Shown here piece by piece: positions 40,088 through 49,836 of a DNA stretch of 64,000 nucleotides. The position numbers and the translations under genes are program-made. Positions within the stretch are counted from its first letter, which is position 1. Each line of letters opens with the position of its first letter. The DNA comes from JACVRM01 sp963809765 (GTDB taxonomy: Bacteria; Actinomycetota; Thermoleophilia; Gaiellales; Gaiellaceae): the NCBI GenBank assembly GCA_963809765.1, contig CAWEKT010000003.1:806001-870000 (forward strand), written 5' to 3'. The notes below the pieces were generated by a model. That model had not been told where the DNA came from and did no database searches. It was given only the letters and a program-made list of their open reading frames with translations.

Positions 40088-40837
40088 ATGCGCCGATCCT
40101 TCCTGCTCGTCCTGCTGGCCGCACTGGTGGCGGTTGCGGCCGCCCTCAGCACTGGTGCCGGCGCGCGGCCGGCTGCCCCGGCCCACTTCTGCGTCTCCGC
40201 CGCCGAGATCCAGTTCCGTACCCCGGACGGCGTACGCCTCGTGGGACATCGCTGGGGCGGCCCGACCGCCAAGGGCAAGACCACCGTGGTGCTGGCGCAC
40301 CAGAGCCGCGGCGACCTCTGCGAGTGGCAGCCGTATGCCAGGCGCCTCGCGAAGCTCGGCTTCTTCGTCTTCGCCTTCGACTTCCGGTCGCACGGCGAGT
40401 CGGGCATCCGCGAGGGCGACGTCTCTGCACGGCTGCCGACCGACGTCGCCGCGGCGGTGACCAAGGTGCGCGCGCTCGGCGCCAGGAAGGTCTACCTCGT
40501 CGGCGCGTCGATGGGCGCGATCGCGGTCGTGGCCGCGGGCGCCACGATTCGCCCTGCAGTGACCGGGGTCGTCTCCGTCTCGGCGCCGGCCGTCTTCAAC
40601 CGGCTCGACGCCACCAAGGCCGCGCCGCGCCTGCGGATCCCGACGCTCTACCTGGCGGCCGAGCAGGACCAGAACGCGGGCTACGACTTCGCGGCCGACG
40701 CCCGCACGCTCCACGGGCTCACCGCGGCGGCGAGGAAGCAGCTGGAGATCTATCCTGGCTCGGCGCACGGTGTCGCGCTCGCGACACCCGCCGGTCCGGC
40801 GCGAACGCTGCTCGAGCGCTTCCTCCGCGGCCGCTGA
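40088..40837 (+). CDS. Secreted alpha/beta hydrolase
   Basis: 249 residues. A signal peptide (RRSFLLVLLAALVAVAAALS, cleaved after about residue 27) is followed by an alpha/beta-hydrolase core. The nucleophile elbow is GASMG (Ser near residue 141), the acid lies in YLAAEQDQNAGYD and the catalytic His in YPGSAHGVAL. Upstream HQSRGDLCEWQPYARRL and AFDFRSHGESG are the oxyanion-hole and strand-4 segments of the family. Its substrate is unknown. It starts 47 bp from the padR start on the opposite strand and shares the PadR operator. Confidence 0.88.
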   Translation: MRRSFLLVLLAALVAVAAALSTGAGARPAAPAHFCVSAAEIQFRTPDGVRLVGHRWGGPTAKGKTTVVLAHQSRGDLCEWQPYARRLAKLGFFVFAFDFRSHGESGIREGDVSARLPTDVAAAVTKVRALGARKVYLVGASMGAIAVVAAGATIRPAVTGVVSVSAPAVFNRLDATKAAPRLRIPTLYLAAEQDQNAGYDFAADARTLHGLTAAARKQLEIYPGSAHGVALATPAGPARTLLERFLRGR

Positions 40838-40965
40838 GGGCCACTCACTCCCCGTCGAAGCGGTCGGCGCCCGTCGTCAAGCGAAGCAGGGGGGACTCTT
40901 CCCCGCGAGCCGAAACGCGACCCCTCGGCGAGGGCGTTGAGCTGTCCGGCCGTCGTCTCTGGCGA

Positions 40966-41133
40966 CTACTCGTCGTGGGCGTTCGCGGCGACGAGCTCCG
41001 CGACTTGCTCGTCAGTGATCTCCGGGTGGAACTCGTCGCGGTGCTCCTTGACTCGGCGTGTCAGCTCGTCGTCGTCGGCCCCGGTGAAATGCATCGTCTC
41101 GTGGTCGTCGTGAACGCAGTCCATCGCACGCAT
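40966..41133 (-). CDS. DUF1059-like mini-protein, 55 aa
   Basis: A complete frame from ATG 41133 to TAG 40966 encodes MRAMDCVHDDHETMHFTGAD and ends VAELVAANAHDE. The Cys and the H-x-FH-EITDE layout match DUF1059, a family of small predicted metal-binding proteins. GGGAGGAG, five bases before the ATG, is a strong Shine-Dalgarno. It lies in an otherwise empty gap between the hydrolase and the SDR, on the minus strand. An internal ATG at 41124 is a weaker alternative. Confidence 0.78.
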   Translation of the reverse strand: MRAMDCVHDDHETMHFTGADDDELTRRVKEHRDEFHPEITDEQVAELVAANAHDE

Positions 41134-41260
41134 CGCAGCTCCTCCCTCGTCGGTTGGCGGCGCGGAGGGTATGAGGGCTTGACGCGGCTGTCAACAGCGA
41201 GCTCTATGCCACGCGGCAAGTCGACGCACCGCGCTCTATGAGCTCAATCGCGGCCGGCAC

Positions 41261-41266
41261 TAGGAT
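41261..41266 (+). promoter_or_regulatory. -10 element of the SDR gene
   Basis: TAGGAT, eight bases, GTG at 41275. Confidence 0.45.
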
Positions 41267-41274
41267 CGCCGGGC

Positions 41275-41991
41275 GTGAGCGAGGTCGTCATCGTCACGGG
41301 ATCGTCGAGCGGCATCGGCCGGGCGGTCGCGGAGCGGCTCGCCGGCGATGGCGCCCGGGTGGTCGTCAACTCGTCGCGCTCGGTCGAGGAGGGCGAGATG
41401 CTCGCCCGCTCGCTCCCGGAGGCCGTGTACGTGCAAGGCGACGTCTCCCGTGAGGAGGACGCGCGACGGCTGGTCGCGACCGCGCTGGAGCGGTTCGAAC
41501 GTCTCGACCTCGTCGTCAACAACGCGGGCACGACGAGGCGCGTCCCGTTCGTGGACCTCGAGGGCGCCGACGATGAGTTGTGGCGGCGGATCCTGGCCGT
41601 GAACCTGATGGGCCCCTGGTACCTCACCCGCGCCGCGGCGCCTGCATTACGCGAGGCGAAGGGGGCCATCGTCAACGTGGGATCGGTCGCCGGGATCATC
41701 GCGGGCGGGAGCTCGCTGCCGTACGCTGTCTCGAAGGCGGCGCTGCATCACCTGACGCGCACTCTTGCGCAGGCGCTCGCTCCCGACGTGCGCGTCAACG
41801 CGGTCGCGCCCGGGCTGGTGGAGACGCCCTGGACGGCGGGATGGGAGGCGAACGAGGCGATCGTCGCCCGGACACCGCTTGGTCGCGCGGCGACGCCCGC
41901 GGATATCGCGGACGCCATCGTCTCGCTCGCTCGCACGCCGTTTGCGACAGGCCAGATCGTCGTTGTCGACGGCGGGCTGAGCCTCACGTGA
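41275..41991 (+). CDS. Short-chain dehydrogenase/reductase (FabG-like)
   Basis: 238 residues, one classical SDR domain. The cofactor motif TGSSSGIG is at residues 8-15, NNAG near 82, catalytic Ser in NVGSVAG near 134 and YAVSK near 150 with the Tyr-x3-Lys pair. The end GQIVVVDGGLSL is the family C-terminus. The Arg/Ser residues after strand 2 (VNSSRSVEEGE) suggest NADP preference. The substrate is not evident. GTG start at 41275. It is convergent with a VOC protein. Confidence 0.9.
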   Translation: MSEVVIVTGSSSGIGRAVAERLAGDGARVVVNSSRSVEEGEMLARSLPEAVYVQGDVSREEDARRLVATALERFERLDLVVNNAGTTRRVPFVDLEGADDELWRRILAVNLMGPWYLTRAAAPALREAKGAIVNVGSVAGIIAGGSSLPYAVSKAALHHLTRTLAQALAPDVRVNAVAPGLVETPWTAGWEANEAIVARTPLGRAATPADIADAIVSLARTPFATGQIVVVDGGLSLT

Positions 41992-42081
41992 GCGGCAGAT
42001 CCACACCGCCTCCTCACGTAGCTACCCATCCTCCTCTCCCGTCAGAGCGAGGTCAGGCGCGAGGAATCCAGTCGCCTTTCG

Positions 42082-42474
42082 CTACTTGCCGCTGCGGTCG
42101 ATCAATTCGATTCTGTAGCCGTCGGGGTCTTGGACGAAGCATATCCGGGAGCCGCCCTCGCGAACGCGGTAGGGCTCGCGCTCCGGCTCGATGCCCTGCT
42201 CGCCGAGCTGGCTGAGCGAATCGTCGAGGTCGTCGACGGCGAGGGCGATGTGCCCGTAGCCGCTGCCGAGCTCGTAGCTCCGCCCGTCGTGGTTGTAGGT
42301 CAGCTCGAGCACGTTCTCGTCGTCACCGAGCGAGAAGAAGTAGTTCGTCGCCTCGACCTCGCCGTTCCGGACGATGTCCATGTCGCGGGCGAAGCGGAAG
42401 CCGAGCGCCTCGTAGAAGGCCCGGCTGCGCTCCGGATCGGTGATGCGCACCATCGTGTGCAGGAAGTCGGCCAT
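42082..42474 (-). CDS. VOC-family protein, glyoxalase I-like
   Basis: 130 residues from the ATG at 42474. MADFLHTMVRITDPERSRAF carries the first metal His, YGHIALAVDDLDDS the second, and ELTYNHDGRS and CFVQDPDGYRIELIDR hold the Glu positions, in the order seen in lactoylglutathione lyase. That enzyme detoxifies methylglycoxal adducts, but the thiol used by such bacteria is unlikely to be glutathione, so the substrate is open. The ATG at 42474 is favoured over 42483 because TACGAT stands seven bases before it. Confidence 0.88.
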   Translation of the reverse strand: MADFLHTMVRITDPERSRAFYEALGFRFARDMDIVRNGEVEATNYFFSLGDDENVLELTYNHDGRSYELGSGYGHIALAVDDLDDSLSQLGEQGIEPEREPYRVREGGSRICFVQDPDGYRIELIDRSGK

Positions 42475-42481
42475 GCGCGGC

Positions 42482-42487
42482 ATCGTA
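42482..42487 (-). promoter_or_regulatory. -10 element of the glyoxalase-like gene
   Basis: Minus strand TACGAT, seven bases, ATG at 42474. Confidence 0.45.
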
Positions 42488-42559
42488 GTGACCTCGCCGC
42501 CGCCCCCGACGCAGCAGCCACAGGCAGGATGCGCGCATCGCCGCTACCGCTCCACCGAC

Positions 42560-45320
42560 GCTGAACGAGTCGCTCCTTGCCGAGAAGCTCGACCACCTGG
42601 CGGCCGCGGCGCCAGGCCAGCGGGAGCTGGTCGCACGCGCTCGGGGAATTCGTCCGCACGGCGAGTGACGAAGCGGTTGTGCGCATCAACCCCATCCGCT
42701 TCGCCCAGGAGCTCGGCTTTCCGGAGTCCGCCGTCGTCGAACTCTTCCTGCACGCACGCAAGCTCGGCCTGGTCACGATGGAGTGGCAGTACGTCTGCCC
42801 CGGCTGCGGCGAGATCGTCGAGCGGCTCGCGTCGCTCACCTCCGCGACCGCGCACTACTTCTGCCAGGTCTGCAGCGCCGACCGCGACACCGACCTCAGC
42901 GGACTACGTCGAGATCGTCTTCAGCGTCGTGCCGGAGGTTCGCCGCTCTCGCTACCACGAGCCGCTCGTCGCTCGAGCCCGATGGAGCACTTCTTCGGCG
43001 TACGCTTCACGCCGACTGGCGCGTGCGACGACGGCAGTCCGCTCCGCGACTACCTGCGACAGCGCGCGCTCGCGTGCGCGTACGTCGAGGCGGGGAGCAC
43101 GGAGACCTTCTCGTCTGACCGCCGAGCCGCTGTACATCTCGCTGACGCAGGGACCGACTCTGTTCGTCAACGAGACGCGGACCGACGAGACGCGCACGAT
43201 TCACGTTCGAGTACACCGGCACGCGGAGCCAGGGCTTCCGCGCGGACGTCGACGCAGGCCCGGTCGAGATCGAGTTCACCAAAGCGACGGCGGAGCGGTG
43301 CCCGCTGCTGATCCCCACCTCGACGAGGAGGTCGACGTGACGCTGGGGCCGTTCCTCTCCGGAGCCGAGGTGCTCTCGAACCAGACGTACCTCGACCTCT
43401 TCTCTGCGGAGACGATCGTCGCCGGGGAGGGGCTGGCGGTCCAGCGGCTCGCCCTGCTCTTCACCGACCTGCGCAGTTCGACCGCGCTCTACGAGCGGAT
43501 CGGCGACCTGAAGGCGTTCGACCTCGTCCGCCGGCACTTCGGCTACCTGCGCGAGTCCATCGCGCACGGAACTCGGGCGCACTGGTGAAGACGATCGGGG
43601 ATGCGGTGATGGCGAGCTTCGTCGATCCGGCGGACGCGCTCCGCGCGGCGCTCGAGATGCGAGACGAGATCGCCCGCTTCAACGCCGAGGCGGGAGGCGA
43701 CCTGCTCGGCCTGAAGGTCGGCCTGCACTCGGGGGCATGCCTGGCGGTGACGCTCAACGACCGCCTCGACTACTTCGGGCAGACGGTCAACATCGCCTCC
43801 CGCGTGCAGGGACTGGCCGATGCCGGCGAGATCGTGGTCACCGACGACGTGCTCGCTCACGAGGGGGCGGCCGAGCTCGTGGACGGACTTCCGATCGCCT
43901 CGGACTCCGTGGTGCTGCGAGGTGTCGCCGGGGAGCTGCTCGCGAGACGTCGCCCCCGGGCGCCGAGCAGGGGTGGCTCGACCTCGCGCGCGCTCAGAGC
44001 GCGCCGCGACAGCCGGTTGTCGCGCGCAGCTCGCGGCGCTCGGCCGCTCTCGACGTCGCGCTCGAAGCGCGACGACACCGACCTCGAGCTGCGCGCGCTC
44101 GCGCAACTCGGCCTCGCGCGAGGTCTCGGTCGGACAGCGTGGACGAGGGTCTGGCGCGTCTGGACGAGGCGATGGCGGCGGCACGAGCGGCGAGCAGTGT
44201 CGCTCGAGACATTCGCCGACGTCTGCTGCACGCTGATGCTCAGGCCTGCGAGCGGGCCGGCGACGTCGAGCGCCCGCAGCAGTGGACGCGACGTGCTCGA
44301 GGCGTTCGCGCGGAAGTACGACCACGTGCCGCTGCTCGCCTTCTGCCGGACCTGCTGCGCCGACGTCCACGCGGCGAGCGGCCGCATCGACGACGGCCGA
44401 GGCGGAGCTCGAGGCCGCGCTCCGGGATCTGACCGACGCGGGGCAGCGGGCGCGCTGCGTGCCATCCCGCTGCCCGCTGGCCGAGATTCGCGTCCTGCAG
44501 GGCCGCTTCGACGAGGCCGAGCAGCTCCTCGAAGGGTTCGAGGGCGACCCGGCGACGGTCCGACGCGGCGGTCGACGATGCGGCTGGCGCGCGGCGAGCC
44601 GCAGGAGCGGCGACGCGCTCCTCGAGCAGCGCATCGACGAGGTCGGGCCGAGACAGCCTGCTCGCGGCGCCGCTGCTCGCGCGGCTCGTCGAGGCGAGGC
44701 TGGCCGACGGGCGACTGGACGCGCCCGCGTCGCCGCCGACGCAGCTCGACCGCGATCGCCGCGGACGGCCGGGTCGCGAGCGCGTGGTCGCGACGGCGCG
44801 CCTCGCGCGCGGCCGCGATCGCCGCGGCCGCCGGCGACGCCGGACGCCGGAGGCGCTGCTGCAGCAGGCGGTCAACGGCGTACGCGCTCGCTCGGGCTCC
44901 GGCTCGACGCCGCCCGGGCGCGGCTGGAGCTGGCGCGCGCCCTCGTCGCGGCGATCGCGACCAGCGGACGCAGCGGACGTCGGCGCGCGGGCATTTGCCG
45001 AGCTGGAGTCGCTCGGCGCCGCGCGCGAGGCGGACGAGGCGGCGGCGCTGCTGCGCGGGCTCGGCGTGAAGACACGGTCCGGCCCGCGCGCGGCCGGGCT
45101 GCTCACTCGAGCGAGAGGTCGAGGTGCTGCGCCTCGTCGGCGGAGGGGCTCACGAACACCGAGATCGCGCACGCGGCTGTACATCAGCCCGAAGACGGTC
45201 GAGCATCACGTCGCGCCGGATCTACCGCGAAGCTCGACGTGCGCACGCCGCGCCGAGGCGGCCGCGTACGCCGTTCGCAATCTCGGGGAGCGAATAGGGG
45301 CGTTTCCCCCTACCGGACGA
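42560..45320 (+). pseudogene. DUF5939-type adenylate cyclase, TPR and LuxR regions, multiply frameshifted (one or two genes)
   Basis: The order of pieces is: TLNESLLAEKLDHLAAAAPG and INPIRFAQELGFPESAVVEL with the zinc-like VCPGCGE and HYFCQVCSA (DUF5939 part); ETIVAGEGLAVQRLALLFTD and KTIGDAVMASFVDPADALRA with DYFGQTVNIASRVQGLADAG (class III cyclase, to about 43935); TPR-like helices (VDEGLARLDEAMAAA, FDEAEQLLEGFEG); and a C-terminal LuxR helix-turn-helix (LTNTEIAHA, YISPKTVEHHV) near 45130-45290. No stop or gap is evident between cyclase and TPR parts, so it may be one protein or two. At least eight indels are needed. Confidence 0.65.
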
Positions 45321-45371
45321 CGCTCGCCGGCGGGCGCATCCGGTGTCACCGACGAAAGGAGGCAGCTGGAG

Positions 45372-45768
45372 ATGTCCGGAGCAGAACAAGGAGATCATCC
45401 AGCAGGTACTACGACCAGGGTCATGAACGGCCACGACGCTCGACGCGATCGGCGAGTTCTGGGCCGACGAGCAGATGCGCGAGGCGGTCACGCCGCGGCT
45501 GCATGACCTACTTCGACGCGTTCCCCGACCTGCACATCAGTCGTCGACGAGCTCATCGCCGAGGACGACAGCGTCTTCGTCCGCTCGACGATGACGGGCA
45601 CGCACGACGGCGAGTACAAGGGCATCGCTCCGACCGGTCGCAACGTCGCGTCCGACTGCGCCGAGGTGTTCCGCGTTCGCGGACGGCAAGATCGTCGGCT
45701 ACTGGTGCCTCACGAACGTCGCCGGGCTGATGCGACAGCTGACCGAGGAGCCGCGTCGCCGCGTCTGA
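45372..45768 (+). pseudogene. SnoaL-like ester cyclase family protein, frameshifted
   Basis: ATG at 45372 with AAAGGAGG eight bases upstream. Pieces in several frames give a 130-residue NTF2-like protein: EQNKEIIQQYYDQG, NGHDLDAIGEFWADEQMREA, YFDAFPDLHISVDELIAEDD and MTGTHDGEYKGIAPTGRNV, VASDCAEVFRV, KIVGYWCLTNVAGLMRQLTE. These are the aklavinone-cyclase/SnoaL blocks, including FPDLH and the T-G-T-H-x-G motif. Five or more indels. It lies between the cyclase/LuxR locus and a cupin gene. Confidence 0.7.
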
Positions 45769-45811
45769 GCGTCAGACGCGACGCGCCGCGACGACAGGAA
45801 AGGAGATCACA

Positions 45812-46040
<229 letters not shown>

Positions 46041-46044
<4 letters not shown>

Positions 46045-46601
46045 CGCGCCGCGGGCGCCTCGAGGTCCTCGCGCACGAGCCCGAAGAGGACGCCGTCGAC
46101 CCACTCCCCGTCCCGCTCGTACGCCTTCCGGCGCACGCCCTCGCGGACGAAGCCGGAACGCTCGGCGTGGGCGATCGCGCGCTCGTTGAAGCCGTAGCAC
46201 TCGAGCTGGAGCCGGTGGAAGCCGAGCTCGAAGATGAGGTAGCGCTGGAGCAGCCGAGCGCCGTGATCGGCCAGGCGGCGACCGCGGAAGTCCGGGTGCA
46301 CGGCGAGGCTGCCGAGGTTGGCGATGCGCGACCGCCGGTTCGCGAGCTCGTAGCCCATCAGGCCGGCGGGCCGCCACTCGCCGTCGTCGGCGACCTCGAT
46401 CAGGATCCGCCCGAACTCCGCCGGTTCGGCCAGCGAGCGTTCCACGTCCGCGAGCAGGCCTGCGGCATCGCGCACGCGAATCGCCGCGAGGAAGGGCTCG
46501 ACCTCGTCGTTCGTGAGCAGCTCCGTCAGGAAGCCGACGTCGGCGGGCTCGGCGCGGCGCAGCCGCAGTCCGTCGCTCTCGGCCAGAACGGCCTCGCTCA
46601 C
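46041..46601 (-). CDS. GNAT-family N-acetyltransferase, RimJ/RimL-like
   Basis: 186 residues. LRLRRAEPADVGFLTELLTN starts the fold; LGSLAVHPDFRGRRLADHGA is motif A, which binds acetyl-CoA through R/Q-x-x-G-x-G/A; RLQLECYGFNERAIAHAERS and GFVREGVRRKAYERDGEWVD are the RimJ-like end. The start is the GTG at 46601, overlapping the EamA stop (GTGA), so the two are cotranscribed. The substrate, a protein N-terminus or a small amine, is not evident. Confidence 0.9.
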
Positions 46602-47518
46602 GGCGCCGGCACGGGCTGAGGACGCCGGCGCACCTGACCGACGACACCCGAGCCGAGGGCGACGCCGGCCAGGATCAGGCCGAGCCCGGCCAGGGCCGAC
46701 ACCGACAGCTCCTCGTCGAGGAGCAGCGCCCCGTAGAGCAGCGCCGTGAGCGGCGTCAGGTAGACGACCAGAGATGCACGCAGCGAGCCGTAGGCGCTGA
46801 TGAGGTGGTAGTAGAGCAGCAGTCCGACCACCGTCCCGAGCAGCGCCAGCGCGACCAGGGACGCGGTCGCCTCCAGGCTGGGCACGCCGTCCGGCGGCTG
46901 GAGGAGCGCGAACGGGAACAGGACGAGCGTGGCGACCGCGATCGAGCCCGTCACGATCACCAGCGGATCGCGGCCCTCGACGTGGGTCTGCCCGTAGAGG
47001 GCGCCGACCGCGTAGAGGAAGGAAGCGCCTGCGCACGCAAGTGTCGCGGCCACGCCCCACCAGCCGCCATCCGGGTTCACGCCGGCGATCACGCCGACCC
47101 CGGCCAGTCCGAGCACGATGCCGACGAGACGCAGGCCGGCGACGCGCTCGCTCGCCCGGTAGCGCAGCGCGAGCAGCGCGACGAAGATCGGCACCGAGGC
47201 GTTGGCGATGGCCGCCACGCCCGAGTCGATGTGCGTCTCGCCCCAGGCGATCATCGTGAACGGCACGGCCGTGTTCACGATCCCGAGGACGACGACCGGA
47301 ACCGCGACCGCACGCAGGTCGTGGATCGCACCACGAAGGCCGCGCCGCCACGCGAGCAGGCCGGCAAGGAACGGCACCGAGAGCGCCAGCCGGACGAACA
47401 TCGCGGTCGCCGGCTCGAGCTCGTCGACGGCGACCTTGATGAACATGAACGACGCGCCCCAGATGGCGGCGAGCAGCAGCAGTGTCGGGACGTAGCCGCG
47501 CAGCACGCCCTCACGCAT
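46598..47518 (-). CDS. EamA/DMT-family transporter
   Basis: 306 residues, ten hydrophobic helices in two EamA repeats. The first begins LLLLAAIWGASFMFIKVAVD with the family WGxxF motif; ANASVPIFVALLALRY and HLISAYGSLRASLVVYLTPL are the conserved helix 4/9 segments. Members export amino acids, metabolites or drugs. The ATG at 47518 is preferred; a GTG further out at 47527 or the longer frame to 47725 lack similarity. It is divergent from purL and leads into the acetyltransferase. Confidence 0.9.
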   Translation of the reverse strand: MREGVLRGYVPTLLLLAAIWGASFMFIKVAVDELEPATAMFVRLALSVPFLAGLLAWRRGLRGAIHDLRAVAVPVVVLGIVNTAVPFTMIAWGETHIDSGVAAIANASVPIFVALLALRYRASERVAGLRLVGIVLGLAGVGVIAGVNPDGGWWGVAATLACAGASFLYAVGALYGQTHVEGRDPLVIVTGSIAVATLVLFPFALLQPPDGVPSLEATASLVALALLGTVVGLLLYYHLISAYGSLRASLVVYLTPLTALLYGALLLDEELSVSALAGLGLILAGVALGSGVVGQVRRRPQPVPAP

Positions 47519-47604
47519 ACCCACTGCAACGGCCGGTGACCCCACTGGTGTGAGAACGACGGGGCGGGACGGGGCAATCCCGCGTGAGCGAACGGCTGGG
47601 GTCA

Positions 47605-47682
47605 GTCCCCTACGGCGACGGGCAAGCCGTCGCCTCCGGGGACAGACCCGTCCTGGCTTGAGCCGTCGCCTCCGGGGACAGA
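47605..47682. repeat. Hairpin with duplicated arm in the EamA-purL gap
   Basis: GTCCCC-TAC-GGCGACGG (47605-47621) pairs with CCGTCGCC-TCC-GGGGAC (47627-47643). The 22-bp sequence containing the second arm, from AGCCGTCGCC to GGGGACAGA, recurs as a direct copy at 47661-47682 (first copy 47625-47646). The core CCGGGGACAGA appears again, inverted, near 53239, so it may be a dispersed intergenic element. Confidence 0.6.
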
Positions 47683-47719
47683 GCCGGCGAGGAGGTCTGG
47701 CACCGACCTGCTGCGGCAG

Positions 47720-47725
47720 TACCAT
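47720..47725 (+). promoter_or_regulatory. Possible -10 element of purL
   Basis: TACCAT, eight bases, then an in-frame CTG at 47734. It fits the spacing seen at other genes, but a CTG start is unusual. Confidence 0.3.
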
Positions 47726-47733
47726 GCCCCGCT

Positions 47734-49836
47734 CTGGGGTCCGCCGTCGCTCAGCCGCTTCACCGGACGCTCGGCCTGACGGACGACGAGCTCGACCGCA
47801 TCGTCGACCTGCTCGACCGTGAGCCGAACGACTTCGAGCTGGCGGTGTTCTCGCTGCTCTGGTCGGAGCACTGCGCCTACAAGCACTCCGCGCGCCTGCT
47901 GCGGCGGCTGCCGACGGACAGCCCGCGCGTCCTGCAGGGCCCCGGCGAGAACGCGGGCGTGATCGACGTCGGCGGGGGCGAGGCGGTCGCGTTCAAGGTC
48001 GAGAGCCACAACCACCCGTCGGCGGTCGAGCCGTTCCAGGGCGCGGCGACGGGGGTCGGCGGCATCCTCCGCGACATCCTCTCGATGGGCGCACGGCCGA
48101 TCGCGTTCCTGGACGGGCTCCGCTTCGGCTCGCCCGACCATCGCTTCGAGCGTGCGGTCGAGGGCATCGGCCACTACGGCAACTCGTGCGGGGTGCCGAC
48201 GGTCGGCGGCGAGGCGGTCTTCGACCCGGCCTACGAGCAGAACTGCCTCGTGAACGCGATGTGCATCGGCCTGCTGCCCGCGGAGCGCCTGACACGCGCC
48301 GCGGCCCACGGGCCCGGGAACGCAGTCGTGCTCTACGGCGCCACGACCGGCCGCGACGGCATCGGCGGCGCGAGCGTGCTCGCGAGCCAGGAGCTGGGCG
48401 AGAGCGACGCGGAGGAGAAGCGGCCGTCCGTGCAGATCGGTGATCCGTTCACCGGCAAGAAGCTGATCGAGGCCTCCGTCGAGCTGGTCGAGCGCGGTCT
48501 GGTCGAGTCGCTGCAGGACTGCGGCGCCGCCGGACTGGCGTCGTCGCTCTCCGAGATGGCCCGCACGGCCGGCATCGACGTCTGGCTCGACCAGGTGCCC
48601 CTCCGCGAGCCCGACCTCGAGCCGTGGGAGGTCATGATCTCCGAGAGCCAGGAGCGGATGGTCGCGGTCGTCCGCCCGGAGCGCATCGACGACGTGCTGG
48701 CCGTCTGCCGGCGCTGGGAGCTCGAAGCCGCCGAGATCGGGATCGTCACCGACGACGCCCGGCTCCGCGCGCTGCATGACGGAGAGGTGATCGGGGACGT
48801 GCCGGCCGCCGCGCTGACGGACGAGGCGCCGCGCTACGACGTCGAGCGCGCGCCACGGGCGCCGCAGGCGGCGGCGGGGCCTGTCCACGGGCCGCCCGCG
48901 CCCGAGGCGCTCGTGCAGCTCCTGCGCTCGCCGAACATCCGCAGCCGCGCATGGATCTACCGGCGCTACGACCAGCTCGTCGGCTCGCGCACCGTGCGCC
49001 GCCCCGGTCTCGATGCGGCCGTCCTGCGCCTGAGCGGCGGCCGCGGGCTCGCGGTCTCGCTCGACGGCTCGGGCCGGATCTGCCGCCTCGATCCGCGCAC
49101 GGGCGGCGCCGCAGCCGTCTTCGAGGCGGCCCGCAACGTCGCCTGCGCGGGCGGGGAGCCGCTGGCGATCACGAACTGCCTCAACTTCGGCAACCCCGAG
49201 AAGGCCGAGATCGGCTGGGAGCTCACCGAGGCGATCGAGGGGATGGCGCAGGCCTGCGAAGCGCTCGAGATCCCGGTCGTCTCGGGGAACGTCTCGCTCT
49301 ACAACGAGACCGACGGACAGGCGATCCACCCCACCCCGGTCGTCGGCTGCGTGGGCCTGGTCGGCGACGTCGCGCGAGTGCCGCGCGGCTGGCGCGAGGG
49401 CGACGACGTGTGGGTCGCGGGAGCGCCGTCACTCGCTCTGGACGGCTCCGAGTACCAGGCGCTCTTCGGCGAGCCGGGCGGACGGCCGGCGGCCCTCGAC
49501 GTCCCGGCCGAGGCAGCCCTCGTGGGCTTCCTCGCTGCCGCCGCGGCGGGGTGCTCGCTCGTCCACGACGCGGCCGAAGGCGGCCTGGCGGTATGCCTGG
49601 CCGAGGCGGCGCTGCACGCCGGCGTCGGCCTCGAAGCAGACCTGCCCGCCGATGCGCTGCTGCTCTTCGGCGAAGGCGGCGGCCAGGCAGTGCTCGCCTG
49701 CGACCCGAACCAGGCCGACGGGCTCGAGGAGCTCAGCCGCAGCCGGCAGGTGTCGCTGCGGCGGATCGGCCGGGCAGACGGGCGTCGGCTCCTGGGCGTC
49801 GCGCTGGACGTGCTCGCGGAGGCGCACGCGACCTGA
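47734..49836 (+). CDS. purL: FGAM synthase large subunit PurL
   Basis: About 700 residues, the small type that works with PurS and PurQ. SEHCAYKHSARLLRRLP, QGPGENAGVIDVGGGEAVAF and ESHNHPSAVEPFQGAATGVG give the active site and ATP-binding region; LNFGNPEKAEIGWELTEAIE and VSGNVSLYNETDGQAIHPTP come from the second half. The N-terminal region HRTLGLTDDELDRIVDLLDR is in frame before the first ATG/GTG/TTG codon (GTG 47845), so the true start must lie upstream; only a CTG at 47734 is available, or a base error has removed it. The stop overlaps the purF ATG. Confidence 0.92.
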   Translation: MGSAVAQPLHRTLGLTDDELDRIVDLLDREPNDFELAVFSLLWSEHCAYKHSARLLRRLPTDSPRVLQGPGENAGVIDVGGGEAVAFKVESHNHPSAVEPFQGAATGVGGILRDILSMGARPIAFLDGLRFGSPDHRFERAVEGIGHYGNSCGVPTVGGEAVFDPAYEQNCLVNAMCIGLLPAERLTRAAAHGPGNAVVLYGATTGRDGIGGASVLASQELGESDAEEKRPSVQIGDPFTGKKLIEASVELVERGLVESLQDCGAAGLASSLSEMARTAGIDVWLDQVPLREPDLEPWEVMISESQERMVAVVRPERIDDVLAVCRRWELEAAEIGIVTDDARLRALHDGEVIGDVPAAALTDEAPRYDVERAPRAPQAAAGPVHGPPAPEALVQLLRSPNIRSRAWIYRRYDQLVGSRTVRRPGLDAAVLRLSGGRGLAVSLDGSGRICRLDPRTGGAAAVFEAARNVACAGGEPLAITNCLNFGNPEKAEIGWELTEAIEGMAQACEALEIPVVSGNVSLYNETDGQAIHPTPVVGCVGLVGDVARVPRGWREGDDVWVAGAPSLALDGSEYQALFGEPGGRPAALDVPAEAALVGFLAAAAAGCSLVHDAAEGGLAVCLAEAALHAGVGLEADLPADALLLFGEGGGQAVLACDPNQADGLEELSRSRQVSLRRIGRADGRRLLGVALDVLAEAHAT

